Of a DNA stretch of 64,000 nt, positions 20,665-32,202 are shown in pieces. The translations under genes were made by a program, and so were the position numbers. Origin of the DNA: Curvularia sp. ZM96 (taxonomy: Eukaryota; Ascomycota; Dothideomycetes; Pleosporales; Pleosporaceae); contig JAJGBQ010000002.1 of NCBI GenBank assembly GCA_022457065.1, positions 2,790,001 through 2,854,000 on the forward strand. Reading direction: 5' to 3'. Position 1 is the stretch's first letter. Every line of letters starts with the position of its first letter. The notes beneath the pieces were generated by a model, which searched no databases, was not told the origin of the DNA, and saw only the letters and a list, made by a program, of their open reading frames with translations.

Positions 20665-23035
20665 ATGGCACCAGACCGCGCATCAAACATATCGGTTCCC
20701 CTGACAGCGTCTTCGGCTCACACCTCAGACTCTCCCTCCAATCCTAATCTCTCTCGACGTAGGCTCAAGGAAATCACAACATGGATTCGCGACGAACTAG
20801 ACTTACAGGTGGCTCGCGAAGGCCCTGATGTGCTACGACCCGACGACGTCCTAACCCTCCACGAGACCTTCCTTGCCTTGCAAAACGCACAGAACATTAG
20901 CATGTCCGACTTGCGTGCGTCCGGAATTCACAAAGCGGTACAGGAAATTGCTGGAGTGGCGACCCGGTGGCCTGGCCGATTGTGCGACGATTGCGACAAG
21001 ATTATTAATATCTGGACTGCCAAGTTTGGTCCTCTCAGTGCAATTCACCCATTCTTATACGGAAGAGGTGGCCGGCTGGAGGGAATTGCTAGCGTACATG
21101 AGCAGTCTCGCGAGGTAACTCGTCAGTCCCGTTGCTTTGCGCCTAGTCTAACCTCAGCGAACAGGCGCTGCTCAAGCGGTGGGCTAAGACATGCCCCCAG
21201 ACCATTCACCCCAAACGATCTCATAGACTAGGCGATCTAGGTTTCATTGCTGGAAGGTGAGTCACCTAAAGAATTATGAGTAGTTCGAATTTGACAACTT
21301 CGGTAGTTGGTGGATCAGCCCCTTGTTCGCACACCATGCTGGCATTATTGGCCTCGAATCATGCGACGGTGGTACGACATACGACAAGCATGGGGCTTAC
21401 GCACTGCTACTCAAAGACACGGGTGAACTAGAGGCTGACAACGAATCACGCTTCACCTACCGTGTTCCACAGAATGACAAGGGCAAGTTTCGACTCACTG
21501 CCGCCACTCCGAGAAGTAGAGATCCAGTGCGGGTCCTCCGCAGCCACAGTATCAATAGCATTTGGGGCCCCAAAGCCGGTGTACGGTACGAAGGCATATT
21601 CAGTGTCAAAGGCTGGTCCATCAAGCAGGCAAAGAGCTCCGACACGTCTGGAGGCCGTTGGAAAGAAGGTGATATCCTATTCGACGTCAAATTCGAGCGT
21701 ATTGACCAGACGCCTATGGAGGTGGTCATCAACAGACCTACTGCAACTGAACTTGACGATTATGCAGAATATAAGCGCCTGCGCAAACTGCACCACAATG
21801 CGAAGCATGAAGAAGCAAAGGCAAAAATCAACAATCAGGGCTCGCATCCCGTTTTCAAGCCTGGTTCCATCATGCCACCAATATCTCCACTTGCAGCACC
21901 AACTCCGCTTCTGCTTGATCTTCCACCAAGCGAGATCCGTAGAGGCATGGTCAAACGTCTCCATTTTGACGAAGAACCACACGTCCGTGTCATCGCTGAT
22001 GAAGCTCTCTCACCAAAGACTGCTCCTAGCAAAAATCCGTTGAACGCCGCGGTAGTGGATAAGAAGAGCACATTGGCCGTTTCCTCTCAGCCCAGTCGAG
22101 CAGACTGTCACGAAAAAGCCAACCCATTAACCAAAGGTCCAGTCCGACATTCAAGTCCCATAGGTTCTAACGGAAGCAGTATACATACGACTGGCAGCAC
22201 TAAACCCAAAACTGACATCCGAGAAGTAGCCCCATGGATTGACTTTGATGCTGATCTAACTATGCCTACCACGCCTGATGAACCGCTGATAATCCATCAA
22301 CGCCCGATCATTACCCAGACAGGCACCACCCTGGGCTTCATCAAGGCGCAAGACGCTAGTCTGCCCAAACCTAGATCTGGAGAGCACCTTCAGAGCCCGG
22401 TGGGAAGTCTTATCTCGTTCAATGCTCCCGAGCATCACTCTGAGGATCAGTATGAGAAGAAGAAGGGTAGTGGGACCAAGGGGTTGCTGGGAGAAGGCCT
22501 TAATCCCCTGAACTCACCAAGGAAGGACAAGAGAAAGAGCGTTGCTATACGTGGTCGAAATATAATGTCGAAGCTGTTCGATGGAATTCAGGATGACGAG
22601 GACGAACTCGATGGACTATTGAGACATACGCTGGAAAAGCATGCCACTTCTTGGACGGAGACATTACAACTTCACCATCATGTTGTGCGCAGAGCATCCA
22701 GCACAAACAGCTTGCTCAAGCTAGGTCGGCGCAATTCCATCTGTGATATCAACGAGTTTGCTCGCGACACTTCCCCGGCCGTGGCACCAGACAATAACAG
22801 CGCTGTCATTGTTGCTGTCCCTTACGAGGACCCTTTCGTCGAGGCTCCAGCTCTGCAGCGACCCAAAGTCAGGCCATTACCAATGAGGAGTGCGATCTCA
22901 CGGTCTAGTCTAGCAACAACTGTAGGCAGTGCAACATGTACATCTGTTTTGGGCCGCTCCAGTACTCCGCCTAAACATGCTGGGGAGGGTTCCTTGGCAG
23001 AGAGTTGTTTGAGGAAGATGGTACAGGAACATTGA
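20665..23035 (+). CDS. SRA/YDG-domain protein with long disordered tail
   Basis: Exons are 20665-21114, 21165-21256 and 21307-23035 (756 aa); introns are 50 bp each. A helical N-terminal region (about 30-150) precedes the SRA-like fold at roughly 170-315. The domain begins LGDLGFIAGSWWISPLF (the AGSWW codons span intron 2) and includes DGGTTYDKHGAYALLL, then DPVRVLRSHSINS and GVRYEGIFSVKGW. The last matches the family YDG motif with Glu in place of Asp. The remaining 440 residues are Ser/Pro-rich, low in hydrophobics and probably disordered. SRA domains flip and read 5-methylcytosine or 5-hydroxymethylcytosine (UHRF1, SUVH proteins); no RING, SET or PHD module is visible here. It may be a chromatin or DNA-methylation reader in the nucleus, but ligand specificity is unknown. 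The ATG at 20665 is preferred over an upstream non-ATG extension. Confidence 0.8.
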
Positions 23036-24422
23036 GGTGTAGACATCAGGTCGCAAATCCACTTCAATCCTTGAACAAGTACATATAGATGGGATTAGAG
23101 CGACAACCCAGCAGGCAGAGCCCAAAAGAACATGACGACATGGCCTCGACACTAAACATGCCCAGGAAGGTTTAACAGCCGTATCATCTTGTCGTTCTCA
23201 GTCTAAAAGTCCTTAGTAGAATGTAATATTCTTTCTTTCTTTAACTCGCTACACATACAGCATTCCGAAGAAAAGTGTACCGCCTTCCGACTCTGACATC
23301 ATTGATCTCTGTCCTCCCCATCCCCCCACTCACTACTACTAGTATGAAAACTGCACCAGTACAAGCATATCCTAGGCTTGTACTCCGTGCTTTCCGACTC
23401 CATATCCGATCGTGCCCCTTAGATGTTAGGTAAACCCCTAGAAGCAACCCAACATATCTCGTAAAACAAAATTAGCCCGCGGTATTCACACAGGCACGGT
23501 GAATACACGTCCCCTTGGCACATTAACCCGTACCCCGCGTACACTAGGTACACACAAACCTTCCAAGCAGACGCGCACACATGTTTAAAAAAAAACTGTC
23601 AAATTCGCATGCCCGCTTCCGCCCCAACTAACCAGCCACTATTTCACAGATCCGCCGGCCCACCTGCATCACCCACACACCCCCAGCAGACATGTGCGCA
23701 TGGACAATGCCCAGGCAACCCCATAGCATTAGCGTAGATGTGCATCTGTCTGAATGGGGTAGGTATATGATGTCATAAATCAGAAACTTTTTTTTTTCTT
23801 CTCTTTCTCAAAATGCCACGTCGGTATATTAAAATTCGCTTGAGAGAGAGGTAAATGTGATTTTCTCGTACGAATTCTCGTACTCTCAGGGCTGAATTTT
23901 GAATGAGGATTTACGTGTGTGTATAGTAACGCTTTGCTAATTCTCTGACACATTGCGCTTCTCTTATCTTCCTAATTGGTTAATTTGCCCTTGAACAAGG
24001 AAGAATGGAGGGAGAGAGGAGGAAAAAAGGCGCGTGCACGGTGCGCAGAACACAGCTTGCGTTGTTGCGGGTTTTTTTCCCCTTGCTTGTGCCGTCTGGA
24101 CCGGATTTTCTGTTGGGTGGCTAGTATCGGGTAGCGGAGGTATTCTCGGTGGTAATGCTAAGGGAGAGGCGCGGCAGCACGGGCGTAGTTTGGCTCAATA
24201 TACGTACCTTCACGCGGGTGGTAGATAGGATGGGAGAGATTGTAGAAATAAAGGGGTATCAAGATTTGCAATACTAGGAATATTGTAATCGCACAACATA
24301 GTCCGCGCGCGCTCAATCTATTTGCAAAGGCCGGATTAAAAAAATAAAAATTTCGTACGCGACCTAATCTTCTCGTACACTTGTTTAACGCGATGCAATC
24401 ATGATATACATGAAAGGGTCTC
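23036..24422. other. Convergent 3' intergenic block
   Basis: Genes on both sides end here, so the block should contain two 3' untranslated regions. It is AT-rich in its right half, with a T run at 23788-23797 and purine-rich stretches near 24001. Small frames (24034-24228, 24158-24553) show no coding pattern. Confidence 0.55.
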
Positions 24423-26395
24423 TTAGCGGCTGGCAATGCTAGCCCTTCGGGCCTCGAGTACGGCGTCCTCGTGCGTAGGGGGTCCCTCGTAGTTCTTCTT
24501 GCCCCAGACAAAGTACCAGATAGTCGAGACAACAACGACGGCGGCAAGGACAACGGAAGCGTAGTTCATCGTCGATGCCGTGACGGCGCGGAAAGTAGGC
24601 ATGCAGAAGAGAGGGGTTGCAAGAGCGGACCAGGCTGTCAATGTTATTAGTACTTAGTAGACTAGGACCAAGCGTAGTTGAACTCACCAAGGGCAATAAC
24701 GTTGCAAAAGGTACCCAGCATTCCCAGGTGGAATTCTCCTTCCTTGACTTGCTTGCGGCCGGTAAGGAGAGAGACCAGAATAGGAGCAGCATAGCTCAAT
24801 GTCAAGCAAATGACACCAACACCAGAGAAGGCGTTGAAAGCGGCGGCGGCACCAAAGTAGATAAGTCCGAGAGCAATCTGGATAACCATGCTAAGCATCA
24901 TGGCGTTAAGGGGAACGTCGAGCTTAGTGTTGACGACCTTCCACAGCTTGTAACCGGGGATGGCGCCGTCACGGGAGAAGGCCCAGGTGGCGCGAGATGC
25001 AGCAGTCGTGCATCCAATACCGCAAAGCAGACCCAGGACAAGGAGGGGAATAAGCAGCCCAATGGCTCCACCCGAGGATCCTACTGCATCCTTGATAATG
25101 ACGGGGACGGGTTGTCCGGAGAGCAGAGCGGCGAGCTCGGCTTGGTCGGGAAGGACGAAGACGAGGGGAATGAGGAAGACGAGACCGCAGACGGTGTTCA
25201 GGGCGACGGTAGCGACCATGGCCTTGGGGACCTGGGTAGCAGGCTCTCTGACTTCTTCACACATCCTGAGTGACACGTTAGCATTTGACTTGGTTTGGGT
25301 GGGACGTTACTGCATATGGATAGGGCAATGTCGCAATGGTATGTGGGCTGCTTGGGAGTGTCGCATGGGAAATGGAAATGTCGCTTGGGAGATGTCGTTT
25401 GGAAGTGTGCATTGGGCAAAGAACAGGCTGCTTCAAGTTGCTTGGGCAATGCATTGGGGAGGCTCACGAGATGATCATTCCAGTCGATGAGGTCGCGTAG
25501 GCTGCGTGGAGGAGTCCAACCATAAAAGACCATCCAGGGACCCATCCGGAGTTGGAGGGATCGAATTCAGTAAAGACGTATTCGGCGCTTCGGCGACCAT
25601 TCTTCGCAATGGCAAGGACGCATACGACAATGGCAATCACACCAGTAAAGGTCCAGAAAATGGCAAAGGTCTGTTCATGAGTAAGGAGTGTGTATAGCAA
25701 AGGGGGCGGAGGGGCAATCTTACATCGAGCCAGGGCAGGTACTTGTTGCCAAAGGCAGACACGGCGTTGCAGAGGAGGGTGATGGCAAGGAAGATGAGGA
25801 ACACTTGGTAGGGCGCGCCTTCGAGTACACCAACACCGGGCGAGGATTCGTAGACATTGACGCATGCCACAAAAAAGAGAGCAGTAGCAAAGTTGACTGA
25901 AAGAGTAATGGTGATGTTGCCAACTACAAAACACCAACCGCAAATCCAAGAGGCGATTTTCCGGTAGGCGGGAGGCGTGATCATAAACGTCTGGTAGTAG
26001 ACACCACCGCTAGTGGGGTAGACACTGGTAATTTCGCCTAGGGAAGCGGCAACGGCAAGGATGATGAGGGATACAGCGAGCCAGCCCCAGATGATGTTGG
26101 TGGGACCACCGCCGACTATGGGGTAGTAGAGGGTCGTTGCCAAACCATAGGGGACGGAAGCCAGGACGAAGGACATGAAGGCGACTTGGAGAGTCGATCT
26201 TGAGCGCACCAGCTCGGCCTTGTAGCCCATGGCGGCGAGGAGGCCATCTGGATCGCCAGGAGCGGCCACGTCGTCTCCAGATCCAGAGTAGGTGTTGCCC
26301 AGCTTGGAGTCCTTCTCGATGCCATTGCCGCGGAGCACGTGACCATGCTCTGCGGCATAGGCATCTGACTGGGTGCCGTACCGGTAGTCCGACAT
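24423..26395 (-). CDS. Amino-acid/choline/GABA permease (APC superfamily)
   Basis: Exons are 26395-25724, 25670-25468, 25265-24688 and 24634-24423 (554 aa). Introns are 53, 202 and 53 bp; the last has a perfect TACTAAT-type branch site. About twelve hydrophobic segments are visible. Family motifs include LASVPYGLATTLYYPIVGGG in the first helix pair, LGEITSVYPTSGGVYYQ, CEEVREPATQVPKAM, and a C-terminal helix ending in IWYFVWGKKNYEGPP. This is the amino-acid/choline transporter branch (Hnm1- or Uga4-like), which imports choline, GABA or related amines at the plasma membrane with protons. Which substrate is carried cannot be read. The frame stays open upstream to 26542, so a start 49 codons earlier is possible; the ATG at 26395 (MSDYRYG) gives a normal length. 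Two GATA-type motifs in the promoter would fit nitrogen control. Confidence 0.88.
25329..25460. repeat. Degenerate TGTCGC repeats inside a permease intron
   Basis: Within the 202-bp second intron, TGTCGC occurs at 25329, 25359 and 25379, and TGTCGT at 25393, each followed by a TGGGA- or TTGGA-like stretch. GCTTGGG also recurs at 25350 and 25440. This accounts for the intron being about four times the local norm. Confidence 0.45.
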
Positions 26396-27297
26396 GAGGG
26401 GCGTGTCGCTATCGTCGGGAGAGAGGGAGCCTGGTAGAGGATGGGCCTGGGCAGTGATCGCAAAACAAAAGTTTGTGGCAGCTGGCAGACTGGGGATCAG
26501 CGCAGGCTTTGAAGGGCCGCTGAGGGACGTCAGTGGGCGCATGGTCCAGGCCCGCTAGCTAGTTTGGAGGCAAGACTTGTCAGGCTACCCACACGAATGT
26601 CGGATAGGGCTGCTTGGAGAGGCTTGGAAAACGACCGAGCAGGTGGAAACCAGGCCCTAGTGCATATCCGCCCTCCGCGCTCCACTGCGTGGGTAATGAG
26701 AGGGTTTTCTAGAAGTGGGTCGCAGATAGTGCTACTGGGACCCGGGGATGAGGGGTCCGAAGGACTCGAGTGCCTGGCGATGCAATGGTGCTCCAAGGCC
26801 CGCTTGGATCCGATAACGATGGCTGCTGGTACGTCGGTCACACGCTGACGAAGGTGTTCACGTACGGTGCGGAGGGCACCGCTGTCAGTATGTAGATGGG
26901 ATGCCGTGCCAATAGGAGTTGCCGAGGCCTTCTCCCAAGAGGACCAGGGCAGCCGTTGGTTTCGGCTGACGGTCCCAATTCATGGCAGCGATCCGGGGCC
27001 ATGCCCGTACTCGCGTGCTACATGCGCGACACGTCCGGGCTGACCAGGAGCTGCATGGAGGGTTGCATGCGGCGCAAGCGTACGACTAAGGCGAGGGGGG
27101 AGGTTTGGACGACGTTTGGCGGAGGAGCGCGCCCTACAGTGTCGAATGTGGCAATGGAATGGGTTTTGGTGGGGACTGGCGTCATCTTCAACCTGCGTCG
27201 AGGACATATAAAGCGCGGATTGTGTGGGAGAGAGTGGCACATGTGAAGACGGCGTTCCATATTGAATCAAAGCTCAATAGTCCGCCGTGCCGCTGCC
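26396..27297. other. Divergent promoter: permease and D-2-hydroxyacid dehydrogenase
   Basis: The 0.9-kb block separates starts at 26395 (minus) and 27298 (plus). It contains a TATA box 86 bp before the dehydrogenase ATG and HGATAR-type sites near 26725 (AGATAG) and 26812 (CGATAA), which could bind AreA-type GATA factors. Open frames on both strands (26530-26841, 26896-27246) overlap one another and look like chance. Confidence 0.55.
27207..27212 (+). promoter_or_regulatory. TATA box of the dehydrogenase gene
   Basis: TATAAA lies 86 bp upstream of the start codon at 27298, a normal distance for a fungal TATA promoter. Few genes in this window show such a clear TATA box. Confidence 0.55.
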
Positions 27298-28412
27298 ATG
27301 CATCACGAAATCGTCGCTCTCGAGAAGCAGCACCAGCCGCTCCCTGCGGACGGCTTTGTCTTCGCCCCGGGCAATACCTGCAACCTCACAGCCTACGAGT
27401 CGACGTCCACGCGTGAGCAGCTCCACGAGCGCATTCGCAATGCCACCATTGTTATCGTGACGACGGTCAGACTGGATGCCGAAACACTGGACCCCGCCAT
27501 CACCCCCAATCTGCGCTACATAGCCGTCTCCGCAACAGGCACCGACCCAGTTGACCTCGACGCATGCAGGTCCCGCGGCATTCGCGTAACAAACTGCCCC
27601 GGTGCCAATCTAGACGCCGTCTCAGAACACGCCATTAGCCTCTACTTCGCCGCCAGAAGGCGCACCGTCCTGCTGGACCGCATAACGCGTACTCAGCCGA
27701 GCGAATGGAAGGCCAAGGGCAGCGTCAACCACTACATGCGTCTCCCCGATGGCAAGCCACCCATCACGTGCAAAGACGAGGTGATGGGAATTATCGGCTA
27801 TGGCGGTCTGGGTGCGTTTCACTCGTCTCGTTCTTCCTGCCCTGTTTAGGTTGCAAGATCCTGGGCTAATCCCCATCACCGAGCACAGGCAAAAAGATAG
27901 CAGAATTAGGCCACGCACTGGGCATGCGCGTACTGATTGCGAGTCGCAAGACGCCGGCGACACCTGCCCTTAGTGATGTTCTCCCAGCACCGGACACGTC
28001 CGATGGCCGGATTCCCTTTGACAATGTCCTCCGCCAGTCCACAGTGCTGGTCATATCATTACCCCGAACTCCCGAGACGCTTAATCTCATCTCCACTCCA
28101 GAGCTTGCTAAGATGCATCCATACAGCGTGATAGTAAATATAGCGCGGGGTGGCATTGTCCACGAAGCGGCGGTTGTCCAGGCACTTAAGGAGAAGCGCA
28201 TAGCAGGCTACGCTACCGACGTCTACCAGGTGGAGCCTGCTGGTGGGCCTGAAGATACGCCGTTGCTTGAGGAGGACACAAAGGATCTGAACATTACTAT
28301 GAGTCCCCATCTAGCGTGGTTTTCGCAGAGGACTATTAAGAATTTGGGGGACATACTGAAAGAGACGGTAGAAAGCTGGGCAAATGGTAACGAGATCAAT
28401 GTTATCGTATAG
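27298..28412 (+). CDS. D-isomer-specific 2-hydroxyacid dehydrogenase (NAD(P)H)
   Basis: Exons are 27298-27811 and 27889-28412 (345 aa), with a 77-bp intron splitting the nucleotide-binding glycine loop (GIIGYGGLG|KKIA). Other landmarks are TGTDPVDLDACRSRGI in the substrate domain, NIARGGIVHE with the substrate Arg, DVYQVEPAG with the acid Glu, and SPHLAW with the catalytic His. The family reversibly reduces 2-oxo acids such as glyoxylate, hydroxypyruvate or pyruvate to D-hydroxy acids in the cytosol. The exact substrate is not evident. The start ATG at 27298 fits the TATA box upstream; an upstream TTG extension is unlikely. The divergent permease may share its promoter. Confidence 0.92.
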
Positions 28413-29198
28413 CCGGCTCAAGCTCCAAGATTAAGAATGCGAGGTGGCAATAGTGGGTGGACATGACAAGCGTCGCCTCGCCAATCGCATCATTAAGACA
28501 ATGGCTGAGAAAGGGTGCGTTTTGGATGTGGTAGCGTGACAGTGTCAAGGATGAGTTGCTCCATACTGATATAAGAGCGCCATGGCTTTTTATGGAGCCC
28601 ATGAATGCCACATATCAGAACCACTGCACACAATTGCACCCACCCTCACCAAAAGCTCCTTGTTTGTCATCGCTGAAGTCAATTCTCTTCCACCGCCATG
28701 TCACCCCAGCCTGAATATGAAGAAATGTACCTGGAGATTAACAGAGATATACGATGCCATTTAAACAACGGCACAGCACACCCATGGCTACTTTCCCAGT
28801 TGCTGCGGTCATGGCGATGCTTTACTGTCCAGGCACTCCGGTGGGTGCCAGTGTCGTTGGAGCGTCGACAATCACGTGACGTATGATGAAACCCAAGGAC
28901 CCCTGCTTGGCAAGGCAGCGGCGACCGCCTCGGAGCCATCAGCAAACATCACGTCGGCCACCTCTACGCGTCAAACACCTTCAACTCCAACCGCATCTCC
29001 CGCCCCCCCTCGAGCCGCCAATCTCCTTCGCGCACTGCCAGACCTCGGTGGGCGTCGCGCGCACCTTTGCGCCTGCCCCTTCTTTCCCCCCAACTGCAAG
29101 CCTTCCAATCGTCGTCGGCTCTGGTTCCCCCGGCGGAAAGCCCGTCCCACAGCCGCCCCACCGATATATTCACCAGCGACAGCTCCGTCACCACAAAC
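28413..29198. other. Intergenic: dehydrogenase 3' side and SPT20 promoter
   Basis: No gene is visible. A TCACGTGA element lies at 28872-28879. The 300 bp before 29199 are C-rich on the plus strand, which keeps spurious frames open. Confidence 0.55.
28872..28879. promoter_or_regulatory. TCACGTGA palindrome upstream of SPT20
   Basis: The element sits in the context CAATCACGTGACGT, so it also carries a TGACGT half-site. It is about 320 bp upstream of the SPT20 ATG. The context repeats the CAATCACGTGAC seen at 2411-2422. Confidence 0.45.
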
Positions 29199-32100
29199 AT
29201 GTCGGGCCCAGTTGCAGTTGCACGCCCGTCGCAACCTCCACGCCTGCGCCGGGAGTCCCAACGGCCTGGAGTCGCGCGCACCGCCACCCGCCAGTCCAAC
29301 ATGGAGGATGACAGCGCGAAGCCAGAGGAGGCCAGGAAATATGGTACGCCGCTCGTCCAAGGCACTGCATGCATTGCAATGACTAACATTTGACCCAGTA
29401 TACACGCAACAGGACATCCTGGCCAGACACAAGGGCAAGCCGCCATCCCTCCGTGTGTACCTGCATCCCAAGCACTTCCGCCTCAACGACTCCCAGGAAA
29501 CGCTGTCATATGCTTCGCCCATGCGCGAGCTTCTCCAGGCCATCAAGGACAAGGTGGTGCCCCATAACATGGTTGAGGAGCTCTACGAGTTCAACACACC
29601 CTGGTACGACAACTGCCTCATTGTCGAAGTGCACGATTACCGCTCGAGCGGTGTGAAGCCTAAGGATGATACCAACAGCGCTGGTGAAGGGGGTACCAAT
29701 GCCTTCTCCATCCACAACTACAACAACTTCATCACGCCCTCTCCGTATGCGCCTTACCCAGTCAACAAGCCTGACCAGAAGCCTGCACAAGCACCAACAC
29801 AGAGCAAGGATGCGGACGCCAAAGATGACAAGGAGAACATGCCCGCTCCTAGTCAGGGTAACGCACAAAACAAGCAGCCGGGACTCGCCAAGGTCAGGAC
29901 AGTGGTGCTGTTTCCAACCCCGCTCTCACATTTGGCCGACATGCAGCTGCTAGCTACGACGCCTGTTCCAGACATGGCCGCCTTAAAAAGAATGCAAGCT
30001 CAAGGCAGAGCTGGAGGCATGCCGCCAACCCCAGTGACCGGAGTACCGTCGACACCCATTTTCCCTAATGGCCCTAGTCCGAAGCGTCAAAAAATGGTCC
30101 TCGACGATAGCAACCTGCACGAGTTCGAGGCGGAAGTCTTGAACGCTACCTGTCCCCCGCTTTATCTGGAACCCACAAAGAGCTTCGGAGAGTCGCTCGC
30201 AATCATGGACGCCATCACACACCCGAACAACAAGAACTCCGCACCTCCTCGCAAGACTCGCAAGAGGACGACCGCTGAGTTGGCTGCTGATGAAGCTGAA
30301 GCCCAGGGTCTACAGCGCTTCATGTTGGCTGGTGATGAATTCCAAAGTGTCATGGCGGCCGCAGCTACCGGAAATGACGACAACGCAGTGCGTGCAGCCG
30401 CCAACTCGCAAACATTTGCTCGATTCAAGACCATTGCCAACATCAGGGCAAATCACGAAGAGAATGATCGACGGAAGAAGGAAGAAGATGCCCGTATTGC
30501 CCAGGCGAAGCGACAGGCACAGATTGAGGCTGAGCTCCAGAGGAAGAGAGAATTGGAGAGCAGACAGCAAGCTGAAGTTGCGGAGCGTCAACAAGCAGCT
30601 CTTCGACAACAAGCGCAACACCAAGCACAGCTCCAGCAGAACCAATTGCAGCAGAATCAACTACAGCAAAACGAAGCCTTACGGGCCGCTGCGGCAGCAC
30701 AACACCAAATGGCAAATGCAGCAGCCTCACAGGTCACACAGACGCCTCAATCAGCAACGCAGTCTCAATTTTCACCAACGATACGCCAACAGACGCCAAT
30801 GGCTGCCTCGGCAGCATCGCCACGGGTCGGTGGTCAGGCTTCGCACCCCATTGGCGGTACCCCAATGGTACCATCGGCTTCCAACCAGGCCATCAACAGT
30901 CCGGCACGGCCACCTTCTTCCATCTCTCACCACCAGAACCAAATGGCGCGCTCAATCAGCCAACAACAGAACCCAAGCCGCACCGGCACGCCGCATATGG
31001 TTCAGGGTACACCAGTCATGAACCCATCCATGCCTAATCGCAACATGACGCCTACGCCAAGCCGCATGAACCAAAACAGCCCGTCTATGGCGATGCAAGG
31101 TCAAACTCCAATGATGATGCAGACTCCTCAACCCGGTCAAAATATGACTCCTGAGGCCATGCAGCAGCTCCGTATGCAACAGATGCGGATGCAACAGCTG
31201 CAGCAACAAGGAGCATCTCCAGGCAGCCAACAACAATTGCAGCAATTGGCCCTTCAAAAAGCCGGACAGCATATTCAGCAAGCTGGAATCCCTCAGGGTC
31301 AAAACCCACAGGCGTACCGTCAGCAGTTGGCACAGCATTACTTCCGCCAGTTGCAGCAACAACATCAGAACCAGCAGCAACAACAGCAAATGGGCATGCA
31401 AAATATCTCGTCTCAAGGGGCAATGCCGCAGAACGGTATGCCCCAGCAAGGCATGGCATTTGCTAACATGAGCTTGCAACAGATGCGCATGCGCTACCAG
31501 CAACAGAAGGCGACCGTCATGCAGAACTATAGCAACACCCAAAGCATTCCCCCACAAATCATGCAGCAGATGCAGCACATGGAGCTACAAATCAAGCAGC
31601 GAGAACAACGCGAGCAGCAACAATCACAGATGGGGCACATGCAGAATGGCATGGGCAACCAAATGAATGGTGGGCAAATGGGTGGCATGCAGAACGCCAA
31701 CCCTACGAACCCGATACAGATGCAGCAGTATCAACAAATGCTCCAGCAACAACGTCAGGCTGCCGCCAATCAGAACCGAATCATGCAAATGCGACAGCAA
31801 GCCATGGCAAATGGTGGCCAGCTACCGCAAGGTATGATGGGCAACATGAATGCCATGAACGCCACCATGCAGGGCATGAACATGGGAAACATGGGTAACG
31901 TCCAAGGCATGAACATGGGGCAGATGGCACAAATGGGACAGATGGGTCAAATGGGGCAGATGGGTCAGATGAATGGCGGCATGGGTGGCATGGGTGGCAT
32001 GCAAAATGGACAAATGAACAACGGTATACAGGGCATGCAGAACATGCAGAACATGCAAGGTATGCAAGGTATGCAGGGCATGAACCAGATGAACCAGCAG

Positions 32101-32202
32101 CAAATGCAGCAGATGATGATGATGCGCCAAGCACAGCAGCAGGCTCAACGGATGGGTCAACCCGGGGGTCAACAGGGCGGAGATATGGGGTGGACTGGGT
32201 GA
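29199..32202 (+). CDS. SPT20: SAGA complex subunit Spt20
   Basis: Exons are 29199-29343 and 29399-32202 (982 aa); the 55-bp intron carries a GACTAAC branch site. The conserved Spt20 domain spans about 45-170: KYVYTQQDIL, PSLRVYLHPKHFRL, LSYASPMRELL, VPHNMVEELYEFNTPWYDNCLIVEV. A second conserved stretch follows around FPTPLSHLADMQLL and PPLYLEPTKSFGESLAIMDAI. After about 390 the protein is an extended Gln/Met/Asn-rich region with an Arg/Lys/Gln coiled coil at its start. Spt20 holds the SAGA coactivator together and is needed for Gcn5-dependent histone acetylation and TBP recruitment in the nucleus. The C-terminal 100 residues are a Met-Gly-Gln repeat that may vary in length between strains. 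Confidence 0.93.
31834..32134 (+). repeat. Coding Met-Gly-Gln/Asn repeat in SPT20
   Basis: Short units such as GQM, GGM and QNM repeat in frame, from ATGGGNCAR- and ATGCARRRY-like codons. The array lies in the disordered tail. Slippage would change length by multiples of three bases without breaking the frame. Confidence 0.7.

Noticed and set aside
21061..21118. Alternative frame in SRA exon 1 reading WRELLAYMSSLAR
   Set aside because: It reads well locally, but the other frame gives the GGRLEGI motif and joins without a break to exon 2 through a phase-0 intron.
24423..28412. Permease and dehydrogenase as part of a biosynthetic cluster
   Set aside because: No core synthase, pathway regulator or further tailoring enzyme lies near; only a shared promoter is supported.
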